The notes under the pieces are model-generated. The model was not told the DNA's origin. It did not search any database and saw only the letters and a program-made list of their open reading frames with translations. A DNA stretch of 64,000 nucleotides from NCBI GenBank assembly GCA_002007465.1, contig LNAC01000031.1, positions 2,387,221 to 2,451,220 on the forward strand, written 5' to 3'. Below, one piece after another: positions 1-10,930 of this stretch. Each line of letters begins with the position of its first letter. Within the stretch, counting starts at the first letter, position 1. This DNA comes from Ailurus styani. Taxonomy: Eukaryota; Chordata; Mammalia; Carnivora; Ailuridae. Position numbers and translations under genes: made by a program.

Positions 1-597
1 ACAGACCAAAAGGCAACAGACCTAAGAGCTCTGTCTTACTGTGCAGAAGGCTAATCATCATGGCTGTGGCCTGAGGGACAGGCTTCTAATTAAATACTCA
101 TCTAGGGGCTGACTGTAATCCCTTACAGAGACTTCAGGTGTAAGTACTGTCTTTGTACTCTCCTTTTGCTGCACCCCAGAGTGCCAGTGTCTCCTGGAGG
201 GAGATTTATACATGGTTGGTACCCTGGTTTTCCTATCTGGTGCCCCAGTTTTTGCAGTTGCTGCTCAGAGGTTGCCCCTTAATCACCTGGCTCTGGTAGC
301 CCCAGGGGGTTGCAAACCTGAGTTCCACAGGAGTGTGGCAACTGGAAAGATGGTTCTTGGCAGGCTACTACCCCCCAGGTACTGCACAGACTGCAGACTG
401 GGGCACACCTCTCAGTTTTTCTGGGACAGAGTCCTCTTTGCCTGCCACTGATTTTATAGTACTTTGGTGATTCCTGTCCTTAGTCAATTCGTTTCATCTT
501 TTAGTTCCTAATTCTGGATTTTTTCTCTCTCTCATGATTTCATCAGTTAATCTTCTTGGCTTGTTTTGTTTGCAAAAATCTAATTTCTAAAGTTTTG
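1..597. other. Unassigned left edge, partly GC-richer
   Basis: No gene or secure repeat is recognised. Bases 200-450 are richer in GC than the DNA to the right and hold a 79-codon open frame (212-451) that resembles no protein I know. The style of this stretch recalls the 5' region of old antisense L1 elements, which would fit the L1 pieces from 1262, but I cannot align it with confidence. Confidence 0.3.
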
Positions 598-610
598 ATT
601 GTCAACAGTT

Positions 611-813
611 CCTTTTTTAAAAAAAGATTTAATTATTTAATTTTGAGAGAGAGAGAGAAAGAGAATGAGAGAAGGGGCAGAGGGAGAGGGAGAGAAGCTC
701 TGAGCAGGGAGCCTGACTTGATGGGGGGCTTGATGTCATGACCCTGAGATTATGACCTGAGCCAAAAATCAAGAGTTGGATGCTTAACCAAATGAGGCAC
801 CCAGGCACCTCTT
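611..813 (-). mobile_element. CAN-SINE (tRNA-derived), antisense
   Basis: Read on the minus strand this is a full CAN-SINE: a tRNA-like head (its complement ends in 'gaggcacccaggcacct'), a pyrimidine-rich middle (seen here as a GAGA-rich tract near 645-695) and an A-rich tail (T/A run near 613-640). Matching 13-base target-site duplications flank it at 598-610 and 814-826 (attgtcaacagtt). It is more diverged than the youngest copies in the window. The 61-codon open frame across it is SINE sequence, not a gene. Confidence 0.9.
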
Positions 814-826
814 ATTGTCAACAGTT

Positions 827-1261
827 TAAAGACTTTTTTTTTAAAACTCTTCCAATGAATTTGCAACATTTTTAGTCTCTTAGTTCTACATTTAACTCTT
901 ATTTCTACTTCTTAAGCAATCTGGAAGAACGAGAATTTGTGCAGGGTCTATGGAATGCCACAGCTTTTCTCTAATTCTTTTCCAGTAGCTAAGTTCTACT
1001 AGTGTTTGAAAATCTCTGACATAAAATGCATTTTGCCTCCAGTCCAGTTCGATTATAACAGTAATTTCAAACCACATATTTCTTCCTGACATAGAAAAAT
1101 TTTGCACTGAGAATCAAAGAAAGCTTAAAATTTGTTTTTAGTTTCAACCTCGTTGGGTTATTTTGATACAAAACAATTGGCATACTTCTACCTCATTCCT
1201 CTCATTTTTGCTGTTTTTCTAATTCGTACCATAATATTAGCTTAGCTAATTTCCTTTATTT
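827..1261. other. Unassigned AT-rich sequence
   Basis: I see no gene, repeat consensus or RNA. A 71-codon minus-strand open frame (892-1107) looks like chance. Confidence 0.4.
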
Positions 1262-2340
1262 TTATTTTTTTTACTTTGTTGAGGTATAATTTATCAACAG
1301 TACACATGTCCAGTGATCTTTACTTGCTGCTTAATGTCTAACTTCCATCTAACATAATTTTCTTTAACTTCATTTAACATTTCTGCCACTGCCAGTTCTG
1401 GTAAAGACATTTTCTTAGTCTTCTTCATCTGAAAATGACTCTACCTCACCTTCATTCTTGAAGAATAGTCTCACTTGACATAGAATTCTGGTTGTCAGTT
1501 TTGTTTTTTAAGTACGTTAAAGATGTTGTTCCCTGTTTTTCAGGCTCCATACTTTCTGATGAGAAGCTTGTGGCCATTCAAGTCTTTGTTCTGCTGTATG
1601 TAATCTTAGTCCTTATTCTATGCTGCTTTCCAAAAATTTCCTTCATCTTTATATTTCAACAATTTCACTTAAATGTAGCTAGGCATGGTTTTCTTCATAT
1701 TTTTGCTGTATGGTGGTTTTAACTTCTTAAATTTATAAATTTACATCTTTACCTAATTTAGGAAAACATTAGACTTTTTTCCCTTGAATTTTCTTTTAAT
1801 TTACCTCTTTCTGCTCCTTCTGAGTCTAACTACCTTTATGATATTGCCCCACAGAATCCTGAGGCTCTCCTATTTTTATAATTTTTTCCCTGTCTATTTA
1901 TTAGAATGGATTTTTTGATTATCATGTCCACAGATTGTCATCTTCTGTTATAAAGCCCTTTCAGTGAATTTTTTTTATTTCACTCATTACACTCTTTGGT
2001 GCAAAAATTTCCATTTGCTTTTCTATGTTTCCCATTTCTCTGCCATTTTCCATCTGTTATTTAATTTGTGGATATTTTTCATTATCTCCCTTAAATGTAA
2101 TTAGAATATTGCTTTTAAGTCTTCATGTAATAATTACAACAACTGGGTTATCACAAGGTTGGGCACTATTGACTACCTTTCTTTGATATTTGGTCACATT
2201 TTTTCTCATTCTCTGTATGTTGACTAATTTTGGATTGTATTTGGGCATGGTGAATATTACACTGTGGAGACTCTCCAATCTGTTATATTTTCTAAAGAGT
2301 GTTGATATTTATAGATCAGCATATGCACATGAAGAAACAG
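1262..2340 (-). mobile_element. Old L1, 5' region, antisense
   Basis: This matches remembered old mammalian L1 (L1M-type) sequence around the 5' UTR and start of ORF1, on the minus strand. Landmarks are a 'ttgaggtataattta' opening, 'tagaattctgg' near 1482, 'tttctgatgagaag' near 1553, 'attttggattgtatt' near 2227 and 'agagtgttgatatt' near 2296. It is heavily diverged and has no intact frame. A sense-orientation L1 fragment covering overlapping L1 sequence follows. Confidence 0.7.
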
Positions 2341-2344
2341 TCTA

Positions 2345-3060
2345 AGATTGCAGAAAGGAAGGCCAGAAAGCACAAGAGGGAACAGTACCTGATACCCATG
2401 CAGGGCTTAAAATAATAATTTTACCTATAACTCAAAATGAAAAACCTTATAATTCATGGGAAAATAACTACAGTACTCAATATCATCTTGCTTAAAGGGT
2501 CTTGCCTTACCTAATGGTAAATAATTGGCCCTAGACTGAACACTGCTCTGATCTCACCTACCAAATCTTAAAAAGGAAATGCATAAAAGATCAAACTATT
2601 TCCAAATTACTTAACAAGTAACTAAAACAAAATGCAAGAATATTCATAGAAATATATAAGATCCAGTTCAATAAGGTAAAATTCAATGTTTGGTATCTAA
2701 TGAAATATTAACCAGGGATTCAAAGAAGCAGAAAAATATGAACTCACAATAAGGAGAAGAAACAATCAATTAAAATCATCCTAGAACTGACACAGATGTC
2801 AGAATTAGCAGATATAAATATTAAAATGTGTTTTATAATTGTGTTCAATATGTTCAAAAATTTAAGTAGAGGCTTGGAATAAATAAAAAGGAAAAAGGAC
2901 TAAAGTGAAGCTCCTAGAAATGAGAACTACAATGCCTGTTACAGAAAATAGAAGAATAGCAGATCAGACAGTGCAGAGGAAAAAAAAAAATAGTGAGCTT
3001 GAAGATACAGTAATAGAAACTATCCAAAATGAAACAGAGGAAAACACAAATCTCTGGAGC
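2345..3060 (+). mobile_element. Old L1, 5' UTR into ORF1 start, sense
   Basis: This is plus-strand L1M-type sequence. Landmarks are 'gggattcaaagaagcag' near 2715, 'aagtagaggcttggaa' near 2863, 'atgagaactacaatg' near 2920, and the stretch near 2995-3040 that reads like 'gtgaacttgaagacat..atagaaactatccaaaatga' in old L1s. A 139-codon open frame starts at 2905 and runs out of this element into the antisense piece beyond 3060, so it is a chimera of two repeat fragments rather than a gene. Confidence 0.7.
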
Positions 3061-3410
3061 TCCCTCTGTGCTTCTCTGTCCTCTTGGCTACTCTGTTCTG
3101 GAAACCCCAGCCTCCTTGGTCTCCCCAGATTCTCAGCCTGCCTTCTTGGCTCAGGGAATCCTCTATACTCTACCTTAGTTGCCCTTCTTTGTTCTAAGGT
3201 CCAGAAACTCTCCCAAAGCAGGAATCTGGGCAATTATAGAGAAGGCCTTATTTGTTTCCCATATCTCAGAGATCAGTGTCTTCCATTGCTTGATGTCCAG
3301 AGTCTTGAAAACACTGTTTTATAAAATTTGTCCAGTTTTCTGGTTGTTCCAGGTGGTAGGGTAAATCGAATCCCTGTTATCACATCTTGGTCAGAATCAG
3401 AAGTAAATTC
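3061..3410 (-). mobile_element. Old L1, extreme 5' region, antisense
   Basis: Phrases such as 'ttggctactctgttctgg' (3085), 'agaaactctcccaaagcag' (3203), 'gttccaggtggtagggtaaa' (3346) and 'cccctgttat'-like text near 3372 match the far 5' end of old L1 elements on the minus strand. It probably belongs to the same copy as 1262-2340, separated from it by the sense piece at 2345-3060. Confidence 0.65.
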
Positions 3411-4854
3411 CATGGCATTTTACATTTATTTTTGCTACTGAGATATCTGTAATTGTGAGTTCAATGAGTCAAGTTTAATATTTCTTAAGTACCATAATAG
3501 TGACAATAATCCTTTGTTACATGGCCATTCTTGGGTTGCAGAATTTTTGGTTAGGTAGTACCTGGCTAGGCAAGAAGAACCAGACCCTTTTCTCTTTAGA
3601 TGGAAACCATAAATTTCCCTGGAATTGTTTGTTGTTTTGTAAAGAATCATTTGAGTGGTCTCTTTTAATTTCAACTGGATAGGGACAAATAAACTAGAAA
3701 ATTTCTGTTGACTCAACCTCCTGGTTTAACCAATGTCTTTCCAGAACAATTGTTGGATTGTGAATGTAAACCAAAGGGGTGTAATCCAGGAATTCCCAGA
3801 GACGTCATCATGACTTCTTTAGATATCTTCATGTTTGAGGGCATACTTGCAGCAGTATGCAAGTTCATGTATGTTGGTTGGGTGGGGCCAATATTAAAAA
3901 AAGCAAAATCATGTTGCAGTGACAGAAGAAATGGCAGCTAGAATTAGAACCTACCAGTGCCTCGATTTTGTTCTCTAGTTCATTTTCTCCTGAATTCATA
4001 AACAGGGGTGGGATATTGGATTAACATTCTCTTAAAAAGGGAGAATTTATTTTCTATTATTTTGGAGAACATCTTAATTTCTTTAAAAAAATGAAAGAAT
4101 GGTAAGTGTTCCTGTGAAGAATATAACACTGTGTATGTATAATACATTTTGTGCAGTTTTGTCAATCTACTAAAAAAATGAACTTCAGCCTAAAAGACAT
4201 GGTGTTTTCTCAAAAAAATTTTGGTATATGTTATTGGAATAATTTTCTTCAGCTTGTGCTAATTAGACTGATTCAGTCTAATTTTTTTAGACTGAAACAC
4301 ATTTTTGCTCTCCAAAGTTATGGGATATATTTTAAGAACATATGGGGAAGTAAAAAAGCAAAGGGAGGTCTTCCAAAGACTGACCCCGGCCAAAGAGTAT
4401 CTTTCACCACGTCTTGGGTAAGTTGGTCCATGCTCTAGTGTTCTACTGACCAATTTCTTGTAATGTTTCTAATTTATACAGTACTGGTCAAGCTTAATAC
4501 TCAGGATTTTCTTGCCATTGGCTCACCCGCAGACAGCTACCATTGACACACACACCAATTGTGGTCCATTTAGTTGAAATCATATGTAACTCCAAAGTTA
4601 CAAAGCATGATCACTTAAAGAAAAGGAAGTAAGTGGGACTGATTTTTTTCAGATGTAGTTTGGGGCCTGGCAGACAATCTTTCTTTTTTTTTCTTTCTTT
4701 TTTTTTCTTTTAATTTAAGGGTTATAGCTATCTACCTTCATTGCTGATTTAGTAAGAGAAGGGAAACTAATAGAATTTTGGAGTTTCCTCCATCTATTTT
4801 GGGACTTAATATTTTATATTTTATAAGGTAAGTTCATCTGTTGGACTATCTTTC
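3411..4854. other. Unassigned sequence with hairpin and T-rich tract
   Basis: No gene or repeat family is recognised in this 1.4 kb. It holds an 11-base-arm inverted repeat at 4261-4283, interlaced short inverted repeats at 3841-3864, and a T/C-rich tract at 4679-4712. Open frames of 60-95 codons on both strands overlap one another and show no recognisable domain. Confidence 0.4.
4261..4283. repeat. Perfect inverted repeat, 11-base arms
   Basis: aattagactga, one base, then tcagtctaatt forms a perfect palindrome with a single unpaired central base. A further 'tagactga' follows a few bases downstream. It lies outside any recognised element. Confidence 0.85.
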
Positions 4855-5017
4855 TGTCTGGCTTTGAATCTTGATTCTGCAATTTATTAGCTACATGACC
4901 TTGGCCAAATCATTTTACCTCACCATGTACAAATAGGGCCTAATACTATTTGCCCTACAGAATTACCGTGAGAATGAAACAAGTTAATGATTAGCAGTTA
5001 AGAAGCATTAGCTATTT
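4855..5017 (+). mobile_element. MIR element, sense
   Basis: The MIR core is readable: 'gctttgaatcttgattctgc', then 'ttagctacatgaccttggcc', then a 'cattttacctcaccatg' match to the usual '..cctcagtttcctc', then 'gagaatgaaacaagttaatg' matching '..gaggattaaatgag'. Its age makes it useless as a recent marker. Confidence 0.85.
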
Positions 5018-5039
5018 TGTTATTATTATTATTATTATT
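5018..5039 (+). repeat. (TTA)n microsatellite
   Basis: About seven TTA units follow directly on the MIR. Confidence 0.9.
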
Positions 5040-5159
5040 GTCACATAAGTTTGGGAAATGTATTTTAAGTTTCCTTACAACTGAGAATTGGCAGTTTTCC
5101 AGAAGTTTGTAAAGTTTATAAAAATAAATCTCTATATTTAATATGTATGCATGTATTTC

Positions 5160-5335
5160 ACATCCAAACTTATATCACTTTCTTTATTGATATCTTCTTC
5201 TCAGAATTATTTTGAAAGTCTTTGAAAGGGAGAAGCTGTGTTTTTTTTAATATATTTTCAGTGCATAACACAATGTTTAAAATATAGTAGGCGCTTGAAA
5301 CATAGTAATTGAGTTGTACAGCATTTGAATGAAAA
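5160..5335 (+). mobile_element. L2 3' end, sense
   Basis: The diagnostic L2 3' end is visible as 'cagtgcataacacaatgttt' followed by 'atagtaggcgcttgaaac' and a terminal 'atttgaatgaa' (consensus '..cacatagtaggcgctcaataaat..gaatgaa'). Confidence 0.7.
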
Positions 5336-5379
5336 GAAGAAATAATGTTTTGATCTGTTTGTTTGTTTTCTCCTGCTTG

Positions 5380-5615
5380 TAGAGGCAGCTTTGCTATGGT
5401 GCACTGAGTATGAACTTAGAAACAGAGGTTCTTCTTTTGAGCCTTTTGTTTACCAGCTGTGTACCACAAGCCATTTAGTCTCCTCTGAGCTCATTTCCTC
5501 ATCTTCACAGTGGAGAACTAATACCCTATATAATCGTAGTGAGGATTAAAATGAAATTAAATGCATATAGAGCAACCCACATGTGAGGTATGGTTATTGT
5601 TATTTTGTTACCAAG
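5380..5615 (+). mobile_element. MIR element, sense
   Basis: MIR core words are 'taccagctgtgtacca', 'tttcctcatcttcacagtgg' and 'tagtgaggattaaaatg'. It stands in the same orientation as the L2 and MIR just upstream. Confidence 0.8.
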
Positions 5616-6965
5616 TATTATTGCCCTTTCTTTTGAATTCCAACTTTTTGGAAGATGTGAGGAAATGTTGCAAGCTTCTAAATATTTCTCTAATTTCCAG
5701 GGCCAACCTCTCAGTAGGGGCACTTTCTTACTTTCTGTTGTTTGCCTGACCTATGGCCTCTCACTTCCTGGACTTAACCCTCCAAGCATGACTTAATACT
5801 GCTGAGATCAGCCATTTCTAGATCTTACATCTCTCTATACCACCCACCTCCACCTAAGTTTCTATCTTTCTCCTTGAATGCAACATGGGCCCAAAGAGAC
5901 ATGACCAATAATTCTGTGGTCATCACTTTATGTAGATCCTCTCTTACCTCTTACAGTCTCATTCTTTGTCTAGCCTGGGACAGACAATCCTCATTTTCTT
6001 TCAGTCTGGGTACTGCAAGTGGCATGAAAGATCCATTCTGAGTGGCATCTGGTCCCATTACAAAAAGAACAAATAAACTATATCTAGCCAGTTACAAATG
6101 CCACAAAAAAGGACAGGATATTTCTCAGGCAATGCTCTTTTTGTCACTCTCTAATGTGGTTTTTATTGCACATTATTTTTCTCAGTTGTAATTCATTTGA
6201 GCCTTTGCCACTATGAAAAGATCAACTGTCATGGCATATATTTTTTAATACTAGAGTGTGAAGGGAAAACTACACAATGCTAGACTTCTGCATTGAAACT
6301 TGGAACAAAGAAAACAATAGAAACTATTTTACTCTTTTTATATATTGTAAATCATTCCTCTGTCTCAGAACACAGTGCTTTTTTGTAATTCATTTTGGAA
6401 ACTTATTCAGTTAATTGTTGATATTCTGAAATTACCTGATACATTTTCTGTTGGTGGATTTAAAAATACTGTCACTTGCCTGCAAATCTGCAGGACAGAC
6501 AGAAGGGTTGGCTGAAAATGGTCGCTGAGGCGGTAGACATAATGGGTTTCTAATGACAGTAGTTTTGACTAAGAAAGACTGTCCTTTCTTGAGTAACTTG
6601 AGAGATTGCTTACAACTCCAAGACCTAAGTACACATTGAATTTATGACTACCACAGGTCCGTCGTGAAGGGGAAATGACCTCCCTAGAAGCTCAGGGGAA
6701 ATGGTTTTCTGGCCTCTCCTTTGTTTCAGAAAATAATTCAATTTAGAGCTTTCCAGTAAGGTTCACACTAATTAGGGAAGAGGAATGGAATCTTACCCTA
6801 CATATAGGACAAGTAATTCAATGATTACTATCCTCTGATTATTCTTAAGAAATTAAATTAGTAATTTATTTGGTATTGTATACACATAATAATAAATTGT
6901 ATATTTCTGTATATCGAGTTGGCAATAAGCAGAACTTTGCATTATGAAATTTTTAGTAAGTGAAT
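5616..6965. other. Unassigned AT-rich sequence
   Basis: I see no gene, RNA or recognisable repeat. Open frames near 5561-5796 are short, overlap each other and run out of the MIR. Confidence 0.4.
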
Positions 6966-6982
6966 TAAAAAAAAAAAAAAAA
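6966..6982 (+). repeat. Poly(A) run upstream of CAN-SINE
   Basis: A run of about 17 A directly precedes the CAN-SINE at 6989. It may be an older A-rich target site or a remnant tail. Confidence 0.8.
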
Positions 6983-6988
6983 GATGGC

Positions 6989-7195
6989 GGGGCGCCTGGG
7001 TGGCTCAGTCCTTAAGCATCTGCCTTCTGCTCAGGTCATGATCCCAGAGTCCTGGGATCAAGCCCCGTATTGGGCTTCCTGCTCAGCTGGGGAGTCTGCT
7101 TCTCCCTCTCCCATTCCCCCTGCTTGTGTTCCCTCTCTCACTGTGTTTCCCTCTGTCAAATAAATAAATAAATAAATAAAATATTTTTTAAAAAT
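6989..7195 (+). mobile_element. CAN-SINE, sense, full length
   Basis: The element has the head 'ggggcgcctgggtggctcag', an A-box-like 'tggctcagtcc', a B-box-like 'gggatcaagcccc', a pyrimidine-rich body and a (AAAT)n tail with AATAAA. The middle ('tctcccattccccctgcttg') differs from the 'tgcctgcctctctgcct' subfamily seen elsewhere in the window, which suggests an older general carnivore subfamily. A clear target-site duplication was not found. Confidence 0.93.
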
Positions 7196-8775
7196 GGTAA
7201 AATCTTGATGGCTTCATGTACTTCATTTTAAGACAGTAAATCTATTATGAGGGTATATAAAATTTTAGTAAGTTTTCCTCAGATTTTATCAATGTTTACC
7301 TTAAGGGCCTAAGATTTACTCTATGACCCTGGATATTGAAACTGGATTTTTAAGTTAAAAAAAGGCCTCTGAGGAAATGGTTAATCACTTTTACTAATTC
7401 TTTTCAAGTGACAGAGAGTTATGGTTTTAAATTATATACAGATAGCCTCAGGATGTTCATATAGTACATTTTGATAAACATCCCAGAAATAGGACTCTAT
7501 CCCATGATAAGGAGATCACAGAAAAAAAGTCCTGTATTTTTTCATATGGCTTATAGGAAATTATAATATACATTTTTACATGAACAGCCATTGTTTTGAG
7601 AATTTTAAAGTAGAATCAAATAAACTCAGCTTTTCAATGGACTGGGCTGTCATACAGAGACCTAACTGAATCTTTCAGTGAGGAATTTAAGTATCATTTG
7701 GAAGAGGGCATTTAATGTTGGTTGCCTGTGGATTCAATCTAAACTACCAATTCCTCCTGTGTGAATCCGTACCTTTCAGACCTCCTTACTTGCTGCCACT
7801 ATTATCAGAAATCTAACTCAGAATCCCTCCCATCTCATAATGGCAAGGCAAGGCATCATGAGGGGTATTATCCTGTGAACTGTGTATTGTTCCTTTGCAA
7901 ATGAAACATTGGACTTTATAGACTGGATTGATAAAAAGCATTTAGTAATTGTTGGTGGTTTTAAAGACAGTCTTAGAAATTCTAGAAAGTGGTAGAATTC
8001 AGACTCAAGATTATGAGGATTTGTAGGTCAGTTTATAATGATTTATTCTTTCAGTGATTTCTGAGATAAGAGCTGGGTATAGGCCAGGTTCTACAATTGA
8101 AACTGTGAAGTAAATCAACATCTAGTGCCTGGGGGATTTTCAATTACCTTTTAGCCATGCGCTCTTGGATAATTGCAAAGTAAATAAATCACCTGGTACC
8201 CCCATATGCTCAGGGTCCCCAGGCTCAGAGCTAATGCCATTCTTTCTAATGAAGCTTGGGCTTTTTACCAATTAATTGTCTGGTGATTCTTTTAGGTTAT
8301 GACATGACCATCTTTTTAAAACCTTTTCTGAGGGACACAGTTATTTTATAAAAAGACCATGCTACTCATACTATACGTGAATCTTGAGAAACACTGGAGC
8401 GATGCATAGGATAGCCTTGGCTAAATATAAAATAGTATAAGGATATAAGGATCTATTGTTATAACTTGAAATTGGTATGGTTAATATTTAATTTCAATTG
8501 CTTATGAAAACATGAAAGCCACCTGCCTGCTTTGGAACCTATAGGCTATTACCGACCTGGAACTGTCCCAGAGTAGAGTCTTATTAAAGACCAGGCCTGC
8601 CAGGCAAAAAGAGAGGAGGAAATAGAAGCTACTCTGGCTGAAGGAGAGCAGTGTGACTTCTCTCTGCAGCCCTACTTGCACATGTGCTACCTAGCACAGC
8701 CACTCGCAGACATTGTGCTCTGTATTTATTTACTAGTTGATTGACTGCTAAGTTAAATAATCCCTTTTCAAAATA
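7196..8775. other. Unassigned sequence
   Basis: No gene or repeat family is recognised in this 1.6 kb. It has no open frame of 60 codons or more and no simple repeat of note. Confidence 0.4.
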
Positions 8776-8779
8776 AAAT

Positions 8780-9655
8780 TTTTTTTACACTTTCCAGTTT
8801 TCTGCCAAGATTTCCCATTCTGTCATCTTTTCCTACAAAGTCTCTAACATGTTCATAACAGATGTTTTAAAGTTCTTGCCTGCTAATTCAAACAGCTGGG
8901 CCATTTACGGCATGGCTTCTATTGATGCTCTTTTTCTCTTGATGATGGGTCAGATTTTCCTGCTTCTTTGTATGTCTAGGATTATTTGACTGTATATTGG
9001 ATATTATGATTGTTATGTTGTAGAACTCTGAATTTTGTTATCTTTCTCTAAAGGTGTAGGGTTTTGTTCTGCTGGGCAGTTAAATTGTTGACTAATCATC
9101 TTGACCTGTGGATAACTGGTTTTAGGTCATGTTACGGTGGGTTTCTGTTTTTTCGTCTTTAGCTGTAAGGGCATACCCCTTAGTCCTGCTCTTATTCCTA
9201 AGGTATGGCCCTTCTGAGGAGGAAAGCCTGAGGACTTTATGACACTTGATAAAACTTAAAAACCAAACTATGCATCCCTAGAATTACATGGCTAATGAAA
9301 TAGTGTCTTCTATGTATTGTTTGTCTTTGTCTTTGGGTTTCCATTTTTTTTTTTTTTTTTGGTCTTTTGGGCTCTGACGTATATCTTATATATAAGCAGC
9401 TCCATAGTCAGACAATAATTTGAAAGAATTTTTATGCAGATTTTGTACCTCCCCTCTGGGGCTACCTCCTTTATAGAATTTTCCTGACAGCCAAATCTAT
9501 TTCTCCTCAGCTTATTAGGACTGCTGCTTTCTGTCAGAGCTTTATTATGCCGGACTCCAAGGCAAACTGGGAATGGACCTCAGGGGAGCAGTGGTTAAAT
9601 ATGGCACTCATTTAATTTGCTTCCCTTCTTTCAAGGATTGTATCCCCTCCAGTAT
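8780..9655 (-). mobile_element. Old L1, 5' region, antisense
   Basis: Minus-strand L1M-type 5' sequence, the same part of L1 as at 1262-2340. Landmarks are 'gttttaaagttcttgcctg' (8863), 'gatgggtcagattttcctg' (8943), 'ttgtatgtctagg' (8967), 'attatgattgttatgttgta' (9003) and 'tttcaaggattgtatcccc' near 9630. A 17-base T run at 9344-9360 sits inside it. No frame survives. Confidence 0.7.
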
Positions 9656-9672
9656 TGTGTGTGTGTGTGTGT
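9655..9672 (+). repeat. (TG)n microsatellite
   Basis: Nine TG units, followed by TA-rich sequence. Confidence 0.9.
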
Positions 9673-9934
9673 ATAAATATATATGCTTTATATATATTGT
9701 TTATATATACAATTAAGTATATATTTTGCTCAGACTTTATATTAATTATCACAGGAGCATTATCTGAGGCAAACTATTCTTCCATTACTAGAAGAGAAAT
9801 ATAAACTTTAAAAAATTAATATAAATTATACATACACATGCATAGTGAACAGATCCATGTAAGTGCTATCATACAATACTTTTGGGGCACATTTTATTAA
9901 ACATTTATTAAGTGCTTACTCTATGCTAAATGGA

Positions 9935-9938
<4 letters not shown>

Positions 9939-9978
<40 letters not shown>
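9939..9978 (+). repeat. (TA)n microsatellite at SINE tail
   Basis: About twenty TA units stand exactly where the A-rich tail of the antisense CAN-SINE at 9979-10146 should be. The array probably arose from the tail. Confidence 0.9.
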
Positions 9979-9983
<5 letters not shown>

Positions 9984-10146
9984 TTGACAGAGAGATCACA
10001 AGCAGGCAGAGAGGCAGGCAGAGAGAGAGAAGGAAGCAGGCTCCCTGCTGAGCAGAGAGCCCGATGCGGGCCTCGATCCCAGGACCCTGAGATCATGACC
10101 TGAGCCGAACGCAGAGGCTTTAACCCACTGAGCCACCCAGGCGCCC
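9979..10146 (-). mobile_element. CAN-SINE, antisense, young mustelid-type
   Basis: Read on the minus strand this gives the standard CAN-SINE head (complement ends in 'actgagccacccaggcgccc'), a B-box-like 'gggatcgaggccc' and the 'tgcctctctgcctgcttg' body. Target-site duplications 'gagttttata' lie at 9933-9942 and 10147-10156. Sequence decay is low. Confidence 0.93.
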
Positions 10147-10164
10147 GAGTTTTATATTTATTGA

Positions 10165-10930
10165 ATGGTGTTTAAAAATTTTCAAATATTTACAGTAGAA
10201 GGAAAAGTATAAAGTATCACTATACACCTATCAAATAGCTTCAATAACTATTAATATATGGCTAATCTTGTTTCTCCGATATCTCTACTCAGTCTTTTTG
10301 TGCCACTGAATTATTTTAAAGTAAATTCAAGACTGTATCATTGACTTTGCAAATACTTCAATATGAGTCTCTAAAATACAACAGCTTTTGTTTCACTTAT
10401 TATTAACATAAGCAAAATATTATAGAGTTTAAAAATAACAATAATTCCTTAATGTTATCCAGTGTTCAATTATCCTCAGTTTTCAGTTTGTTTTTTTTTT
10501 CTTAGTTTCCCTACCACTTCATATTTTAATCCATAGGTTGTCTTTCCCTTTTATTTTCCTTGCAAGTTGTTTATGAAGAAACTTTCCCATCACCACTAAA
10601 CACATTCCTCTGTCCTCATATATTTTCAAACTTTGAGGAAGATCTAGAGGGAAGAGCAGATTAAGGTCAAATTTTTGGCAGGATATTTTATGAGAATCAC
10701 TATGTGTTTTCTTTTTTGAGCCATATCAGGAGGTTTATACTTTCTAGGTGACTCTCTCTTTATGATATTAATATTGGTAAGTAGGATCAGGTATTGTCAG
10801 CCCGATTCATATTCTATAGAATGTCTCAATAGCTTTTGATCCAATTGTTTAGCAACCATTAGCAGTCACTGCCTAGGAGGTACTTAATTTATTCTTGCCT
10901 AATTTATTCTCCAGTCACAGCCCACAAAAG
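10165..10930 (-). mobile_element. Old LINE (L1 3' UTR-type), antisense
   Basis: Phrases such as 'ttcaataactattaatat' then 'ggctaatcttgtttctcc' (10261), 'aacaataattccttaatgtt' (10438), 'ccataggttgtctttccc' (10531), 'tgtcctcatatattttc' (10612) and 'atcaggaggtttata' (10727) match a common old mammalian LINE 3' region that I remember as L1M/L1ME-type on the minus strand. The subfamily is not certain. Confidence 0.6.

Noticed and set aside
2905..3324. 139-codon plus-strand open frame
   Set aside because: It starts in a sense L1 fragment and continues through an antisense L1 fragment, so it is a chimera of repeat debris.
3841..3864. Interlaced inverted repeats (gcatac/gtatgc and acttgc/gcaagt)
   Set aside because: Six-base arms are expected by chance in 64 kb.
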